Below, in pieces: positions 36,710 through 46,520 of a stretch of DNA of 64,000 nucleotides. Position numbers and translations under genes: made by a program. The first letter of the stretch is position 1. The number at the start of each line of letters is the position of its first letter. The DNA lies in assembly GCF_000477415.1 (NCBI RefSeq), contig NC_022575.1:372001-436000 (forward strand), read 5' to 3'. The notes under the pieces are model-generated. The model was not told the DNA's origin. It saw only the letters and a program-made list of their open reading frames with translations, and did no database searches. This stretch comes from Mycoplasma parvum str. Indiana. Its GTDB lineage: Bacteria > Bacillota_I > Bacilli_A > Mycoplasmatales > Mycoplasmoidaceae.

Positions 36710-37369
36710 TTATTTTGTTATTATTTTGTCTCAAACTTCACTAACTGATATGCTTTTTCTATTATTGAATTCTTTAAAGTTTTGTCGCACTAAATCACCA
36801 ATTTTTCAAGCAAACTCAACTCGCGCACTTCAGGTCTTACCATCTTCGCCGCCTCATCAAGCTATTGGAAGCATAACATCTTGTTTTTTGCAATTATTTC
36901 TTTTATCACCTACCCCATCACACTTGAATGGACTTCTAAATTTAAACTGATCAACATCACCACGGCCATATCCTTCCTTGGTTGTGCTCAAATGTTTTTC
37001 TCATAATTCTCCCATTAACACTTGAAACACTTTCTTTACATTTTTCTTTCATGTCTCAGCATTGTTATCACTGCTATTAACTTTCCATAGTGATTGCATC
37101 TGATTTAACTGTTCCTTAGCGTCTTTTTTCCCTACTATACCTCTAGCAAAACTCAAAATCCCAGTACTATCTATCCCAAAGTTTCATCTATGCTTTTTAG
37201 ATTTGTATTTTCCAGAAATATTAGTAAAAACCGCCTCTTTATTTTGCCCATTATTAGACTCCCTTAAAGAATCCTTTAAAGGGCGCCCCCCCCAAATTGC
37301 ATAGGAAGTAGGTAAAACTGCTCCGCCGATAACCAAAGGTAAAAAGTAGGTGGCAAGTGCTCTTACCAC
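36710..37369 (-). CDS. Array C paralogue 1, secreted/surface protein
   Basis: About 219 residues. N-terminus MVRALATYFLPLVIGGAVLPTS, then IWGGRPLKD, TGILSFARGIVG, FQVLMGELWEKHL, DQFKFRSPFKC, KKQDVMLPIAWWGGEDG and a C-terminus ending VWDKIITK. The I-W-G-G segment is coded by a G8 tract (37286-37293), in frame. Most Trp elsewhere is TGA, so TGG at this site helps build the tract. No known domain. It is probably exported through the hydrophobic N-terminus. Confidence 0.85.
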
Positions 37370-37465
37370 CTTATTTCAAAAACATATTAATTAAGCCCTT
37401 TCTCGTAAACTTCTTTTCTACTTAGCAATAATTTATTATTTATTATAATAATTCTTGATATATCA

Positions 37466-37615
37466 ATGACAAGCTTATCTTTCAAAATAATTTCTTTATC
37501 GGGGTTAGCTTTTTCGTCTTCTTACTTTATATCGCTAGTTGCAGACCCAATTTCTCACAAAGTTTCAAAAAATTCAAACTTTGAATTTGTATCTATAAAA
37601 ACTCCAAACAAATAA
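37466..37615 (+). CDS. Family E small secreted protein 1
   Basis: 49 residues starting at ATG: MTSLSFKIISLSGLAFSSS, a signal-like segment, then YFISLVADPISHKVSKNSNF and ending SIKTPNK. It lies in the gap upstream of C1, read the opposite way. A close copy (family E 2) lies at 42853-43005, with the same YFIS-L-ADP and SKNSNFEFVSIK motifs. Two copies with conserved protein sequence, plus decayed copies at the other array C units, argue that it is real. Function unknown. Confidence 0.65.
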   Translation: MTSLSFKIISLSGLAFSSSYFISLVADPISHKVSKNSNFEFVSIKTPNK

Positions 37616-37730
37616 ATAATCTTTTTTATTAAATTTTTTATTGATTCGATAGGCAATATATAAAACAAAAATATTTTTTTACTGTATTTATTAAGTTAAG
37701 AATATACTAGTCTAGCAGAACTAGCTAAAT

Positions 37731-37757
37731 ACCCTACCTAACAAGGGGGGTGTTTTT
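37731..37757 (+). terminator. Terminator after family E 1
   Basis: ACCCT...GGGGGGT stem-loop followed by GTTTTT between family E 1 and the C2 end. Similar elements (CCCTA...AGGGG with T-run) follow the other E copies or their remnants, near 40713-40737, 41798-41830 and 43242-43257. Confidence 0.55.
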
Positions 37758-37810
37758 AGTTATTTCATTGGCACTTTTTTGTATAGAAGTAAAAAAATCT
37801 CTTTAATTTT

Positions 37811-38467
37811 TTATTTTATTATTATTTTCTCTCAAATTTGACTAGCTTTTATATTTTTCTTGTCGTGAAATTCTTTAAAATTCTGACGTATTAAATCACC
37901 AATTTTCCAAGCAAACTCAACTCGCGCACTTCAAGTCCTGCCATCTTCGCCGCCTCATCAAGCCATCGGAATCATAACATCCTCTTTTTTGCAACCGTTT
38001 CTTTTATTACCTATCCCTTCACATTTAAATGGACTTCTAAATTTAAATTGATCAACTCTACCTTGCCCATAATGTTGTCCAGTTGCTTTCAAATGTTTCT
38101 CTCATAGACCGCCCATTAATACTTTAAATAAACTTTTTACTTGTTTTTTTCACGCCTCAGCACTTTGCGATCCATTTGTTTTTCATAAAATACTCATTTG
38201 ATCCAAAGAATCTTTAGCTCCTCTATTTCCCACTATACCTCTAGCAAAACTCAAAATCCCAGTACTATCTATTCCAAAATTCCAACCATGCCCCTTTCCT
38301 TCGTATTTTCCAGTAATATCAGTAAAAATTGCTTCATTAGATTTTTGATTATTTAAACCTATTGAAGCTTTTTTCAAGGGTTGCCCCCCCCAAATTGCAT
38401 AAGAAGTGGGTATTGCGGCCCCGCCAACAACCAAGGGTAAAACAAAAGTAATAAATGTTCTTACCAT
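37811..38467 (-). CDS. Array C paralogue 2, secreted/surface protein
   Basis: About 218 residues: MVRTFITFVLPLVVGGAAIPTS, IWGGQPLKKASIG, TGILSFARGIVG, FKVLMGGLWEKHL, DQFKFRSPFKC, ending IWEKIIIK. G8 at 38384-38391 in frame. It belongs to the 'GGQPLKKA' branch with C4 and C6, while C1, C3 and C5 form a 'GGRPLKDS' branch. The two branches alternate along the array. Function unknown. Confidence 0.85.
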
Positions 38468-38563
38468 CTCATTTCAAACATATTTTAGTTAAGCTTTTCT
38501 AATAAACTTCTCTTCTACTCAAACAATAATTTACTATTTATTATAACGATTTTCAATATTTTC

Positions 38564-38600
38564 ATTACAAGATCATCTTTCAAAAAATAATTTCTCTTAT
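38564..38600 (+). pseudogene. Decayed family E copy upstream of C2
   Basis: ATTACAAGATCATCTTTC and the following A-rich stretch match the first part of family E 1, but the start is ATT and the frame closes at once. Only about 35 bp survive. Confidence 0.6.
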
Positions 38601-38673
38601 ATATTAAAAATCCATATAATTTTTAAAAAAATTTAAAAAATTGTTATAAATTAAATAAAACTAAAAATTTTTT

Positions 38674-38704
38674 AAGAACACGCGACAAGCGACGCATATT
38701 CTTG
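38674..38704. repeat. GCG hairpin downstream of C3
   Basis: Imperfect inverted repeat AAGAACACGCG / CGACGCATATTCTT, in the same position as the hairpins after C1 and C6. Confidence 0.5.
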
Positions 38705-38716
38705 AGTTTTAATTTT

Positions 38717-39367
38717 TTATTTTGTTATTATTTTTTCCCAAACCTGACCAACTGATATTCTTTTTTTATCATTGAATTCTTTAAAATTTTGACGAACTAA
38801 ATCACCAATTTTTCAAGCAAACTCAACTCTAGCGCTTCATGTCTTACCATCTTCTCCGCCTCATCAAGCCATTGGAAGCATAACATTTTGTTTTGTACAA
38901 CCTTCTCTCTTTTTTCCATCATCGTTACATTTAAATTGGCTTCTAAATTTAAACTGTTCAATGTCATCTTGACCATATTTTTTTCCAGTAGTCTTCAAAT
39001 GTTTTTCTCATAATTCTCCCATTAACACTTGAAACACTTTTTTTACATTTTTCTTTCATTCTTCGGCATTATCATTTACGCCATTCCACAACTCACTCAT
39101 GTTATTCAATTGATCCTTTGCTTTACTGCCCATTATACCTCTAGCAAAACTAAGAATCCCCGTACTATCTATCCCAAAATTTCATCTATATTTCTTAGGT
39201 TCATATTTTCCGGAAATGTCAGTAAAAACGGCCTCTTTAGTTTCCACATTTTTAATTCCTTGTAAAGAATCTTTTAAAGGGCGCCCCCCCCAGATTGCAT
39301 AGGAGGTAGGCACAACTGCTCCCCCAATGACCAAAGGTAAAGCAAAGGTAGCAATAGTTCTTACCAT
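38717..39367 (-). CDS. Array C paralogue 3, secreted/surface protein
   Basis: About 216 residues: MVRTIATFALPLVIGGAVVPTS, IWGGRPLKDSLQG, TGILSFARGIMG, FQVLMGELWEKHL, EQFKFRSQFKC, ending VWEKIITK. G8 at 39284-39291 in frame. The first 61 residues are identical to those of C5 and the rest is very similar, so recent duplication or gene conversion links the two. Function unknown. Confidence 0.85.
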
Positions 39368-39460
39368 ATTATGTCAATTTCAAAAAATCTAAGTCTTTAT
39401 TCAGAATTATCATTCAATAACAATAATTTATTCTTCATTATAACAATTTTCGATATTTTC

Positions 39461-39538
39461 ATTACAAGATCATCTTTCAAAAAATAATTGCTGCGACAGG
39501 ATTAGATTTTTCACTCCTCTTGCTGCATCTATTAAGCA
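39461..39538 (+). pseudogene. Decayed family E copy upstream of C3
   Basis: ATTACAAGATCATCTTTC, then AAAATAATTGCTGCGAC and TTAGATTTTTCACTCC align with family E 1 (start, signal segment and Ser-rich part), but the ATG is lost and frames are broken. Confidence 0.65.
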
Positions 39539-39745
39539 TAAACTAATTTAACATAAATAACTAAATATCCTCTTTTTTAGGTAGGGCATTTTTAATTACT
39601 ATTCGCTAAACACTAAAGTCTTTTTAATTTCTTTTATTTATTCGATTACAAAATTGAAACCGAAATATTCTTATATATTAAAATCCACATAATTTTTGAA
39701 AATTTAAAAAAATCTATTACAAATAAAAATTAAAAATTTTTATCA

Positions 39746-39770
39746 GAAAATACGCTAAATAACGCATTTT
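39746..39770. repeat. GCG hairpin downstream of C4
   Basis: AAAATACG...CGCATTTT inverted repeat about 100 bp after the C4 stop. Confidence 0.5.
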
Positions 39771-39861
39771 TTGGAGTTTTAGTTTTTTTAATTTATTCTT
39801 ACTTTAATATTTACCTTTTTTAAAGAGAGGATTTTAATAGTCAGGAATTGTGATTAATTTT

Positions 39862-40515
39862 TTATTTTATTATTATCTTCTCTCAAATTTGACTAGCTTT
39901 TATATTTTTTTTGTCATGAAATTCTTTAAAATGTTGACGTATTAAATCACCAATTTTTCAAGCAAACTCAACTCGTGCACTTCAATTTTTGCCATCTCAC
40001 CAAGCCATTGGAAGCATAACATCTTCTTTTTGGCAACCTTCTCTTTTATCTCCTACCTCCCCACACTTAAATGGACTTCTAAATTTAAATTGATCAACTC
40101 TACCTTGTCCATGTTTTTGTCGAGCAATTTCCAAATGTTTCTCTCATAATTCACCCATTAACACCTTAAACACATTTCTTACTTGTCCCTTTCATTTTTC
40201 AGCAGTATCCGATCCATTTCCATTTACTTTCCATAGAAATTCCATTTCATTTAAAGTTGTTTTTGCGTTTTTGTTACCAACTAATCCCCTAGCAAAACTT
40301 AAGATTCCAGTGTTACTTATTACAAAATTCCAACCATGTTTCTTAACTTTAAATTTACCAGCCACATTTGTAAAAACTATCTCTTTATTTTCTCCATTCT
40401 TTAAACCTATTGCAGCTTTTTTCAAAGGTTGCCCCCCCCAGATTACATAAGAAGTAGGTATAGCGGCGCCACCAACCACCAAAGGTAAAACAAAAGTGAC
40501 AAGTGTTCTTACCAT
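39862..40515 (-). CDS. Array C paralogue 4, secreted/surface protein
   Basis: About 217 residues: MVRTLVTFVLPLVVGGAAIPTS, VIWGGQPLKKAAIG, TGILSFARGLVG, FKVLMGELWEKHL, DQFKFRSPFKC, MLPMAWWDGKNW (a shorter loop than WWGGEDG in C1-C3 and C5), ending IWEKIIIK. G8 at 40432-40439 in frame. Function unknown. Confidence 0.85.
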
Positions 40516-40610
40516 CTTATTTAAAAAATATTAATTAATCCTTTCTAATAAACTTCTCTTCTACTTAACACAATAGTTTACTCTTTATTATAACGATTTT
40601 CGATATGTTC

Positions 40611-40682
40611 GTGATAAGCTTATCTTTTAAAATAATCGATTCAATTGGATTAGCTTTTTCATCATTTTACTGCGTCTGTTAA
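40611..40682 (+). pseudogene. Truncated family E copy upstream of C4
   Basis: GTG start, then ISLSFKIIDSIGLAFSSFYC and a stop after 23 residues: the signal segment of family E is kept but the rest is lost. Confidence 0.65.
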
Positions 40683-40907
40683 GTATACACTAATTTAACA
40701 AAACTCACTAAATGCCCTATCTAAGGGGGGATATTTTTTAATTTTTTATATAGAAATAAGAAATTTTTTTAATTTCTTTTATTTAATTACAAAACTGAAA
40801 TATTCTTTAAATAAAAAATAACTTTTCCTATATATTAAAAATCCATATAATTTTTAAAAAAAAATTTAAAAAATTGTTATAAATTAAACAAAACTAAAAA
40901 TTTTTTA

Positions 40908-40935
40908 AGAACACGCGCCGATCGGCACATATTAT
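40908..40935. repeat. GC-rich palindrome downstream of C5
   Basis: The perfect palindrome GCCGATCGGC sits within an ACGCG...ACAT context like the other array C 3' hairpins. Confidence 0.5.
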
Positions 40936-40949
40936 TGAGTTTTAATTTT

Positions 40950-41606
40950 TTATTTTGTTATTATTTTGTCCCAAACTTGACCAACCGATATTCTTTTTTT
41001 ATCATTAAATTCTTTAAAGTTTTGACGAACTAAATCACCAATTTTTCAAGCAAACTCAACTCTAGCGCTTCAGGTCTTACCATCTTCACCTCCTCATCAA
41101 GCCATTGGAAGCATCACATTTTGTTTTTTGCACTCCTCTCTTTTACTTCCATCATTTTTACATTTAAATTGGCTTCTAAATTTAAACTGTTCAATGTCAT
41201 CTTGACCATATTTTTTTCCAGTAGTCTTCAAATGTTTTTCTCATAATTCACCCATCAACACTTGAAATACTTTCTTTACATTATTCTTTCATTGCTCTGC
41301 ATCATTATTACCATTTACTTTTCATAGTGAACTCATGTCTTGTAATTTATCCTTAGCTCCTTTACTTCCCATTATACCTCTAGCAAAACTAAGAATCCCC
41401 GTACTATCTATCCCAAAATTTCATCTATATTTCTTAGGTTCATATTTTCCGGAAATGTCAGTAAAAACGGCCTCTTTAGTTTCCACATTTTTAATTCCTT
41501 GTAAAGAATCTTTTAAAGGACGCCCCCCCCAGATTGCATAGGAGGTAGGCACAACTGCTCCCCCAATGACCAAAGGTAAAGCAAAGGTAGCAATCGTTCT
41601 TACCAT
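40950..41606 (-). CDS. Array C paralogue 5, secreted/surface protein
   Basis: About 218 residues: same first 61 residues as C3 (MVRTIATFALPLVIGGAVVPTS..., IWGGRPLKDS), TGILSFARGIMG, FQVLMGELWEKHL, EQFKFRSQFKC, ending VWDKIITK. G8 at 41523-41530 in frame. Function unknown. Confidence 0.85.
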
Positions 41607-41697
41607 CTTATGTCCATTTCAAAAAAGCTAAGTCCTTATTTCCAATTACCATCTAATAATAATTTATCATTCATTATAACAATTTTCGATATTTTTA

Positions 41698-41766
41698 ATA
41701 CAAAATCATCTTCCAAAAAATAATTGATGAGATTAGATTTTTTTATTCTTACTGCACTTTATTGAA
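41698..41766 (+). pseudogene. Decayed family E copy upstream of C5
   Basis: ATACAAAATCATCTTCC, AAAATAATTGATGAGATTAG and the Phe/Leu-rich region align with the other E copies; there is no start and no usable frame. Confidence 0.55.
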
Positions 41767-41986
41767 CATATACTAATTTAATAGAACTAAACTAAATACC
41801 CTACTTAAAAAAGGAGAGGTATTTTTATAATGACTTCACCAAAAACTGAAGTTTTTTAATTTCTTTTATTTATGCGATTAAAAAACTGAAACCGAAATAC
41901 TTTTTAAATAAAAAATATATTAAAAAATCCATATAATTTGTGAAAATTTGAAGAATTGTTACAAGCAAAATTAAAAACTTTTTGTC

Positions 41987-42013
41987 AAAACACGCGCAAA
42001 AAGGCGCATGTTT
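41987..42013. repeat. GCGC hairpin downstream of C6
   Basis: AAACACGCGC / GCGCATGTTT stem (one mismatch) with loop AAAAAG, same position as the C1 hairpin. Confidence 0.6.
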
Positions 42014-42114
42014 CGGAATTTTAGTTCATTTTTTTGTTAATATTTTTCAAAATTTACAAATTATTTACTCTCAGTTTAAAAAAATTCTAATAGTTAAAGA
42101 TTTTGATTAATTTT

Positions 42115-42762
42115 TTATTTTATTATTATCTTCTCCCAAATTTGACTAGCTTTTATATTTTTCTTATCATGAAATTCTTTAAAGTGTTGACGTATTAAAT
42201 CACCAATTTTTCAAGCAAATTCAACCCGCGCGCTTCAATTATTTCCATCTCATCAAGCCATTGGAAGCATAACATCTTCTTTCTTGCAACTTCCCCTTTT
42301 ATCTCCCAATTCCCCACATTTAAATGGACTTCTAAATTTAAATTGATCAACTCTACCTTGTCCATGTTGTTGCCCAGCAACTTTTAAATGTTCTTCCCAT
42401 AACTCACCCATCAATACCTTAAACACTTCTCTCACTTGTACCTTTCACTGCTCGGCATTTTGCGATCCATTTACATTCCAGAGGAAGCTCATGTCCCTTA
42501 AAGTTTCTTTAGCATCTTTATTGCCAACTAATCCCCTCGCAAAACTCAAAATTCCAGTATCATTTATCTTGAAATTTCATCTATGTCTTTTAAATTCATA
42601 TTTACCAGTTATATTGGTAAAAACTACTTCTTTATTTTCCCCACTCCTTAAACCTATTGCAGCTTTTTTCAAAGGTTGCCCCCCCCAGATTGCATAAGAA
42701 GTGGGTATCGCAGCTCCACCAAAAACCAAAGGTAAAACAAAGGTGGCAATGGTTCTTACCAT
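42115..42762 (-). CDS. Array C paralogue 6, secreted/surface protein
   Basis: About 215 residues: MVRTIATFVLPLVFGGAAIPTS, IWGGQPLKKAAIG, TGILSFARGLVG, FKVLMGELWEEHL, DQFKFRSPFKC, MLPMAWWDGNNW, ending IWEKIIIK. G8 at 42679-42686 in frame. It is closest to C4. Function unknown. Confidence 0.85.
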
Positions 42763-42852
42763 CTTATTTCTATTTCAAAAAAGCTAAATCTTTATCTCCA
42801 ATTATCATCCAACAGCAACAATAATTTATTCTTCATTATAATAATTTTCGAT

Positions 42853-43005
42853 ATGTTATTTACAAGTACATTTTTCAAAATCGCCGCTTCATTAGCAGTA
42901 GCTTCTTCAGCGTCTTACTTTATATCACTAACTGCGGACCCAACTTCCCACAAAATTTCAAAAAATTCAAACTTTGAGTTTGTATCTATAAAAGATTCAC
43001 AGTAA
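42853..43005 (+). CDS. Family E small secreted protein 2
   Basis: 50 residues: MLFTSTFFKIAASLAVASSA, a signal-like segment, then YFISLTADPTSHKISKNSNF and ending SIKDSQ. Upstream of C6 and divergent from it. The mature part differs from E1 at only a few positions, and the differences there are conservative, which supports coding. A strong terminator follows at 43050. Confidence 0.65.
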   Translation: MLFTSTFFKIAASLAVASSASYFISLTADPTSHKISKNSNFEFVSIKDSQ

Positions 43006-43049
43006 AATGATTTTTTACTACGTTATTTTCTTTTAAACTAAGGTAATCT

Positions 43050-43072
43050 AACTTCCCTTTCGGGAAGTTTTA
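43050..43072 (+). terminator. Terminator after family E 2
   Basis: Perfect stem AACTTCCC / GGGAAGTT with loop TTTC, then TTAG, 45 nt after the family E 2 stop. Confidence 0.7.
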
Positions 43073-43241
43073 GTAAGTAAATTCTAACTAAAGAAGATAA
43101 AAAATAAAAGTAAATATTTGACTATTACATTTTTTTTGAAATATTTTTAATTAATTCAATAAAACACCTTTTTTTCGCTTTAATTTAGTATTTATTCTGA
43201 ATTAATTACACCTATACTAATCTAAAAGAAATTATTGAATG

Positions 43242-43268
43242 TCCCCCCCTAGGGGGGGTAGTATTTTT
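43242..43268. terminator. C7-TA-G7 palindrome with T-run
   Basis: CCCCCCCTAGGGGGGG, a perfect palindrome, followed by TAGTATTTTTAC. It lies between family E 2 and tRNA-Trp and could stop transcripts from either side. Apart from the terminators, the 330-bp gap (43006-43335) shows no gene. Confidence 0.55.
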
Positions 43269-43335
43269 ACTATCTAACTAATCTTTTTTATAAAAATAAA
43301 AAGTCTTTTTTACTTCTATGTACTAAATAATAAAA

Positions 43336-43411
43336 TGGCGGGGGTGGCAGGACTCGAACCCGCAACACTCAGTTTTGAAGACTGATGTTCTGCCAATTGA
43401 ACTACACCCCC
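43336..43411 (-). tRNA. trnW: tRNA-Trp(UCA), reads UGA
   Basis: 76 nt including an encoded CCA. Acceptor GGGGGTG / CACCCCC, anticodon stem TCAGT / ACTGA around loop CTTCAAA, anticodon TCA; T arm GCGGGTTCGAGTCCTGC. It decodes UGA (and UGG by wobble), direct support for the mycoplasma genetic code in this window. Confidence 0.95.
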
Positions 43412-43442
43412 AACCTCTCAAAAAGAGGAAAAAAATAAATTA

Positions 43443-43535
43443 TGGCGGAATAGAGAGGATTCAAACCTCCGCATAGAGTAAACTCTATCTAACAGCTCTC
43501 CAAGCTGCCCTCTTAAATCACTTGAGTACTATTCC
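43443..43535 (-). tRNA. trnS: tRNA-Ser(GGA)
   Basis: 93 nt with a long variable arm, as in serine tRNAs, and an encoded CCA. Acceptor GGAATAG / CTATTCC, anticodon stem GCAGC / GCTGT around loop TTGGAGA, anticodon GGA. Its 5' end overlaps the end of the upstream nrnA frame by 23 nt on the same strand. Confidence 0.92.
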
Positions 43536-44685
43536 AGATGTAGCACCCTCTACTTTCTATCTTAGCCCTTCATTTATCTGATTTAACTAAAACTTTGATT
43601 ATCACTAAGAAAAATTTATATAAATTTAAGAATTTAGATTTACCAAAATTCCTATAGTTAGAAATATTGGTATAACCAAATTTAACTAAATATTTATCAA
43701 GAAATATAACCAAATTTAAAAAATCTATTCTTGTTTTAAATAAAACAGAAGCACTTTTTTTATGTCCTCCCCCTTTAAAGAGTTTGGCAATACTATCTAT
43801 TGCTAACTCCTTAGATCTAATAGAACATTTTCATCTATCAAATGATTCATCTTGAATTAAAATGGCCCATATTTGAATTCCTTCTATTCCTTCGAGATTA
43901 GTAATCGCAGATAAATAATCTTGAATTTCATATTTTTTCAATAGTGAAGCTTTAACTATTGAAAAAGCTAATCCATTAGGAGTTACTCTAATATTTCTAA
44001 CTATTTCTTGATCAAATAATTTTTTATTTAAAGAATTTTCTGAAATTACACTATTAATTTCTTTTCGATTAATTCCTTTTTCAAGAAATTTTCATAAAAC
44101 ATAAAAAGTTTGAGGAGTTAAATGATCTTTAAAAAAATTACTATCAGTAATTACTCCAGCATATAAATATCTAGCTATTCTAGGATCAAAATTTAATTTT
44201 TTTTCAGATTTTTCAAATATTAAGAATAATTCTCCTAATATTTCTGCAGTAGAAGAATAAGAATGATTAATAAATTCTAATTGAGCGAAAGCATCCATTT
44301 TCGGATGATGATCAATAATAATTAATTCATTACAAAAATAGTGTTTTTGAGTTAATACTCTTTCTTGATTAGGAGTATCAACTATAATTCCTAAACTTTC
44401 TTTTAATTCCTTTTCAGGAAATTCTGTTAGAATTTCACCATCTTTTCAATTAAAGAGATATTTTTCATTCTTGCTCATCTCTTCAGGATAAATTCAAAGA
44501 GCAATTATTTTGTTTTTGAAATTTATATTTATTCAATAATAAAGAGAAAATAATGATGCATAAGCATCATAATCAGGCTTAATATGCAAAAAAATAGAAA
44601 TATATTCATATTCATCAATTTTATGGAGAAATTTTTCTCCAAAATCTTTAATTAATCTTCTATTAATTAATTCAGCTCTTCCCAT
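43513..44685 (-). CDS. nrnA: DHH-family phosphoesterase (NrnA-like)
   Basis: About 390 residues. HIKPDYDAYASLF near the N-terminus and IIIDHHPKMD are DHH-domain metal ligands; GVITDSNFFKD is a further site; GGGHKKSASVLF is the DHHA1 C-terminal motif. Members cleave nanoRNAs and 3'-phosphoadenosine phosphate. Family proteins are about 320 residues, so about 55 C-terminal residues are extra; they are basic and hydrophobic and the frame runs into the tRNA-Ser gene before stopping. ATG start. Confidence 0.82.
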
Positions 44686-44721
44686 TTATCTAAATTTAAA
44701 GGAATACAGTTATTTATTTAA

Positions 44722-45207
44722 TTACTTTGACTTCTTTCTAAAACAACTAACTTCCAGTTTATTGTTATCTTCTTTAGATTTACTTTTAATACAGGTCATT
44801 GAATCAGATTCAGTAATTCAAGTTTTTTCATAATTTGATTCTTCATTTCCCAATAAACCATATCTACCAATAATGCCTGTAAAAACATATTCATCTGAAG
44901 AAATTCACATTCAAATATCTGGTTTAGATTCCAATTTATTTCACATTTTTTGATTACTTATTAAATCACAATTAACTGTGATCGCTTCAGGTATTAAATC
45001 TCTTCCATCGTCTAATATTTTTTTACAAATTTTTTTATTATCTTTGCCGTTTTCAATATATTCAGAAAGTAATTTCTCATTTTTATTTTCTGAATGTTTT
45101 TTCAAAATTGTTTGATTTTCTTTTGAATAATAAAGAGTTGTCAAAGTAATAACAGAAGCTCCCGAACCTATTAGTGCAATAGGCAACAAAACTTTTAAAT
45201 AATGCAA
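44722..45207 (-). CDS. Family D secreted protein 1
   Basis: About 161 residues. N-terminus MHYLKVLLPIALIGSGASVI, signal-like with a Gly-Ser-Gly step. Features shared with D2: TLYYSKENQT, NEKLLSEYIE, KKICKKI, AITVNCDLISN, FTGIIGRYGLLGNEE, and Cys near the end. TGA-Trp used. No family recognised. Confidence 0.75.
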
Positions 45208-45222
45208 TTTAATTATTTATTT

Positions 45223-46375
45223 TTAAAAAATTTCTAATTTTTCTATAAAAATTCTATTCAACAAATCTTTTTTAGTTCTATCCAATATTTCTATTTTTGA
45301 CTGTAAATTTTCAATTTTTAATTGAATATTTTCACAAAAATCATTAAATTTTTCTAAAGTTTTGTCATCTGGGATTAGTATTTCAAGATTTTTAATTTTG
45401 GACGGCGTTAAACATCTTAGTTGTATACTAGAAACTACAATTTGGTTTAATCTTGGAATATGAATATTTTTTAAAGATTCAAAAATTAAATAAAAATATT
45501 CAATATCCTTAGGTATTAATATAAAAACTCCATTACTAGCTTCGAATTTTCCTCTAAAAAGTTTTGTGTGAAAATTTGTCCCTCCTTGAGATATAAAAAT
45601 AGCAGCAGAGTTTTCACAAAAAGTTGAAGATCTTTTTGTATCAAATGAAGAAGTAAAGAAAGGATACACATTTTCACCATATATATATATATATATATTG
45701 ATTTTGTAACGCGTGACTTGCTGGTTTTGTTCCTTTTGTAATGCTAGCCATTTCTTCCAGTTTTAATCTTTTTCAATTATTTTGGAAATTATTTAGTAAT
45801 AATTTTTTATAAAAATAAGTTCTTAAAGCTTCTAATAACTCAATTTGTCGTTCATTATTTTCAGATAATTCATCATAAGCAGAAAGAATATCTCCAATTT
45901 TTTGTTGAATTTGAAATAAAGGGTAAGGAAATTTAACAATTTTTAATCTTTCCGTAGTTAAAGAAAGTCTAGTGGTGGCACTCTTGGCGAGAGCAAGGCA
46001 AGAATCTTTTATTTGAGAAAAATCAAAACAATATTTGATGAATTTTGGATCTGAAATCCCTTGATAGGAATTGAAGCCATGTATATGACAGGATAAACAA
46101 GAGGTCTTACTCAGTAAAGCAGAATCGGCAATATTTCCTTCACTAGAAATACATACAGTATTTATAGGGAACAATTTTCCTTGTTTTAAACCTTTTTGGT
46201 TATAAAATTTTTTTACTTTTCTTATAAAAAGCCTTGATGATTTGCAATCTTGTGTTTCTACAAAAGGTATATTTCCATTTTCAAAAAGAGTTGGGTCATT
46301 TTTTGGATAATGAGTTTGTTTACCTCTATTAAATGTTCCTAATTTATCTAAAGTCGTTAATTCTCACTTATACAT
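45223..46375 (-). CDS. hsdS: Type I restriction specificity subunit, frame broken at (AT)10
   Basis: DNA-recognition subunit of a type I restriction-modification enzyme. First half (from 46375): target domain 1 (MYKWELTTLDKLGTFNRGKQ), then ENNERQIELLEALRTYF, a spacer helix. The second half, in another frame: target domain 2 and a second spacer helix, KIENLQSKIEILDRTKKDLLNRIF. Between them is (AT)10 at 45679-45698. As sequenced, the first frame runs to a TAG at 45554, giving a truncated protein of about 273 residues. Adding one AT (11 units) or losing two (8) restores about 384 residues. No hsdM or hsdR is in the window. Confidence 0.88.
45679..45698. repeat. (AT)10 dinucleotide tract in hsdS
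   Basis: Ten perfect AT units at the boundary between the two hsdS frames. The tract length is consistent with the observed frame break. Confidence 0.95.
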
Positions 46376-46520
46376 TTATAAAAAAATACTTAAATGGAAT
46401 TAAAAAATAATTTAATAACTTAAAGAATTTTCTTTTATTTTTTAAAAAATAGAAAAAGTTTCTAATAAAAAATTAAGCTATTGATTTTTGTTATTTTAAA
46501 GAGTTATAGAGCAATTAAGA

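Noticed and set aside
41335-41541. Plus-strand frames opposite array C genes (41335-41541, 42491-42697)
   Set aside because: They are antisense to the conserved C proteins and have the same Pro-rich composition in each copy as a result.
14208-43005. CRISPR array suspected from repeated segments
   Set aside because: The repeats are kilobase-scale paralogous genes and hairpins with no short regular repeats and unique spacers; no cas genes are present.
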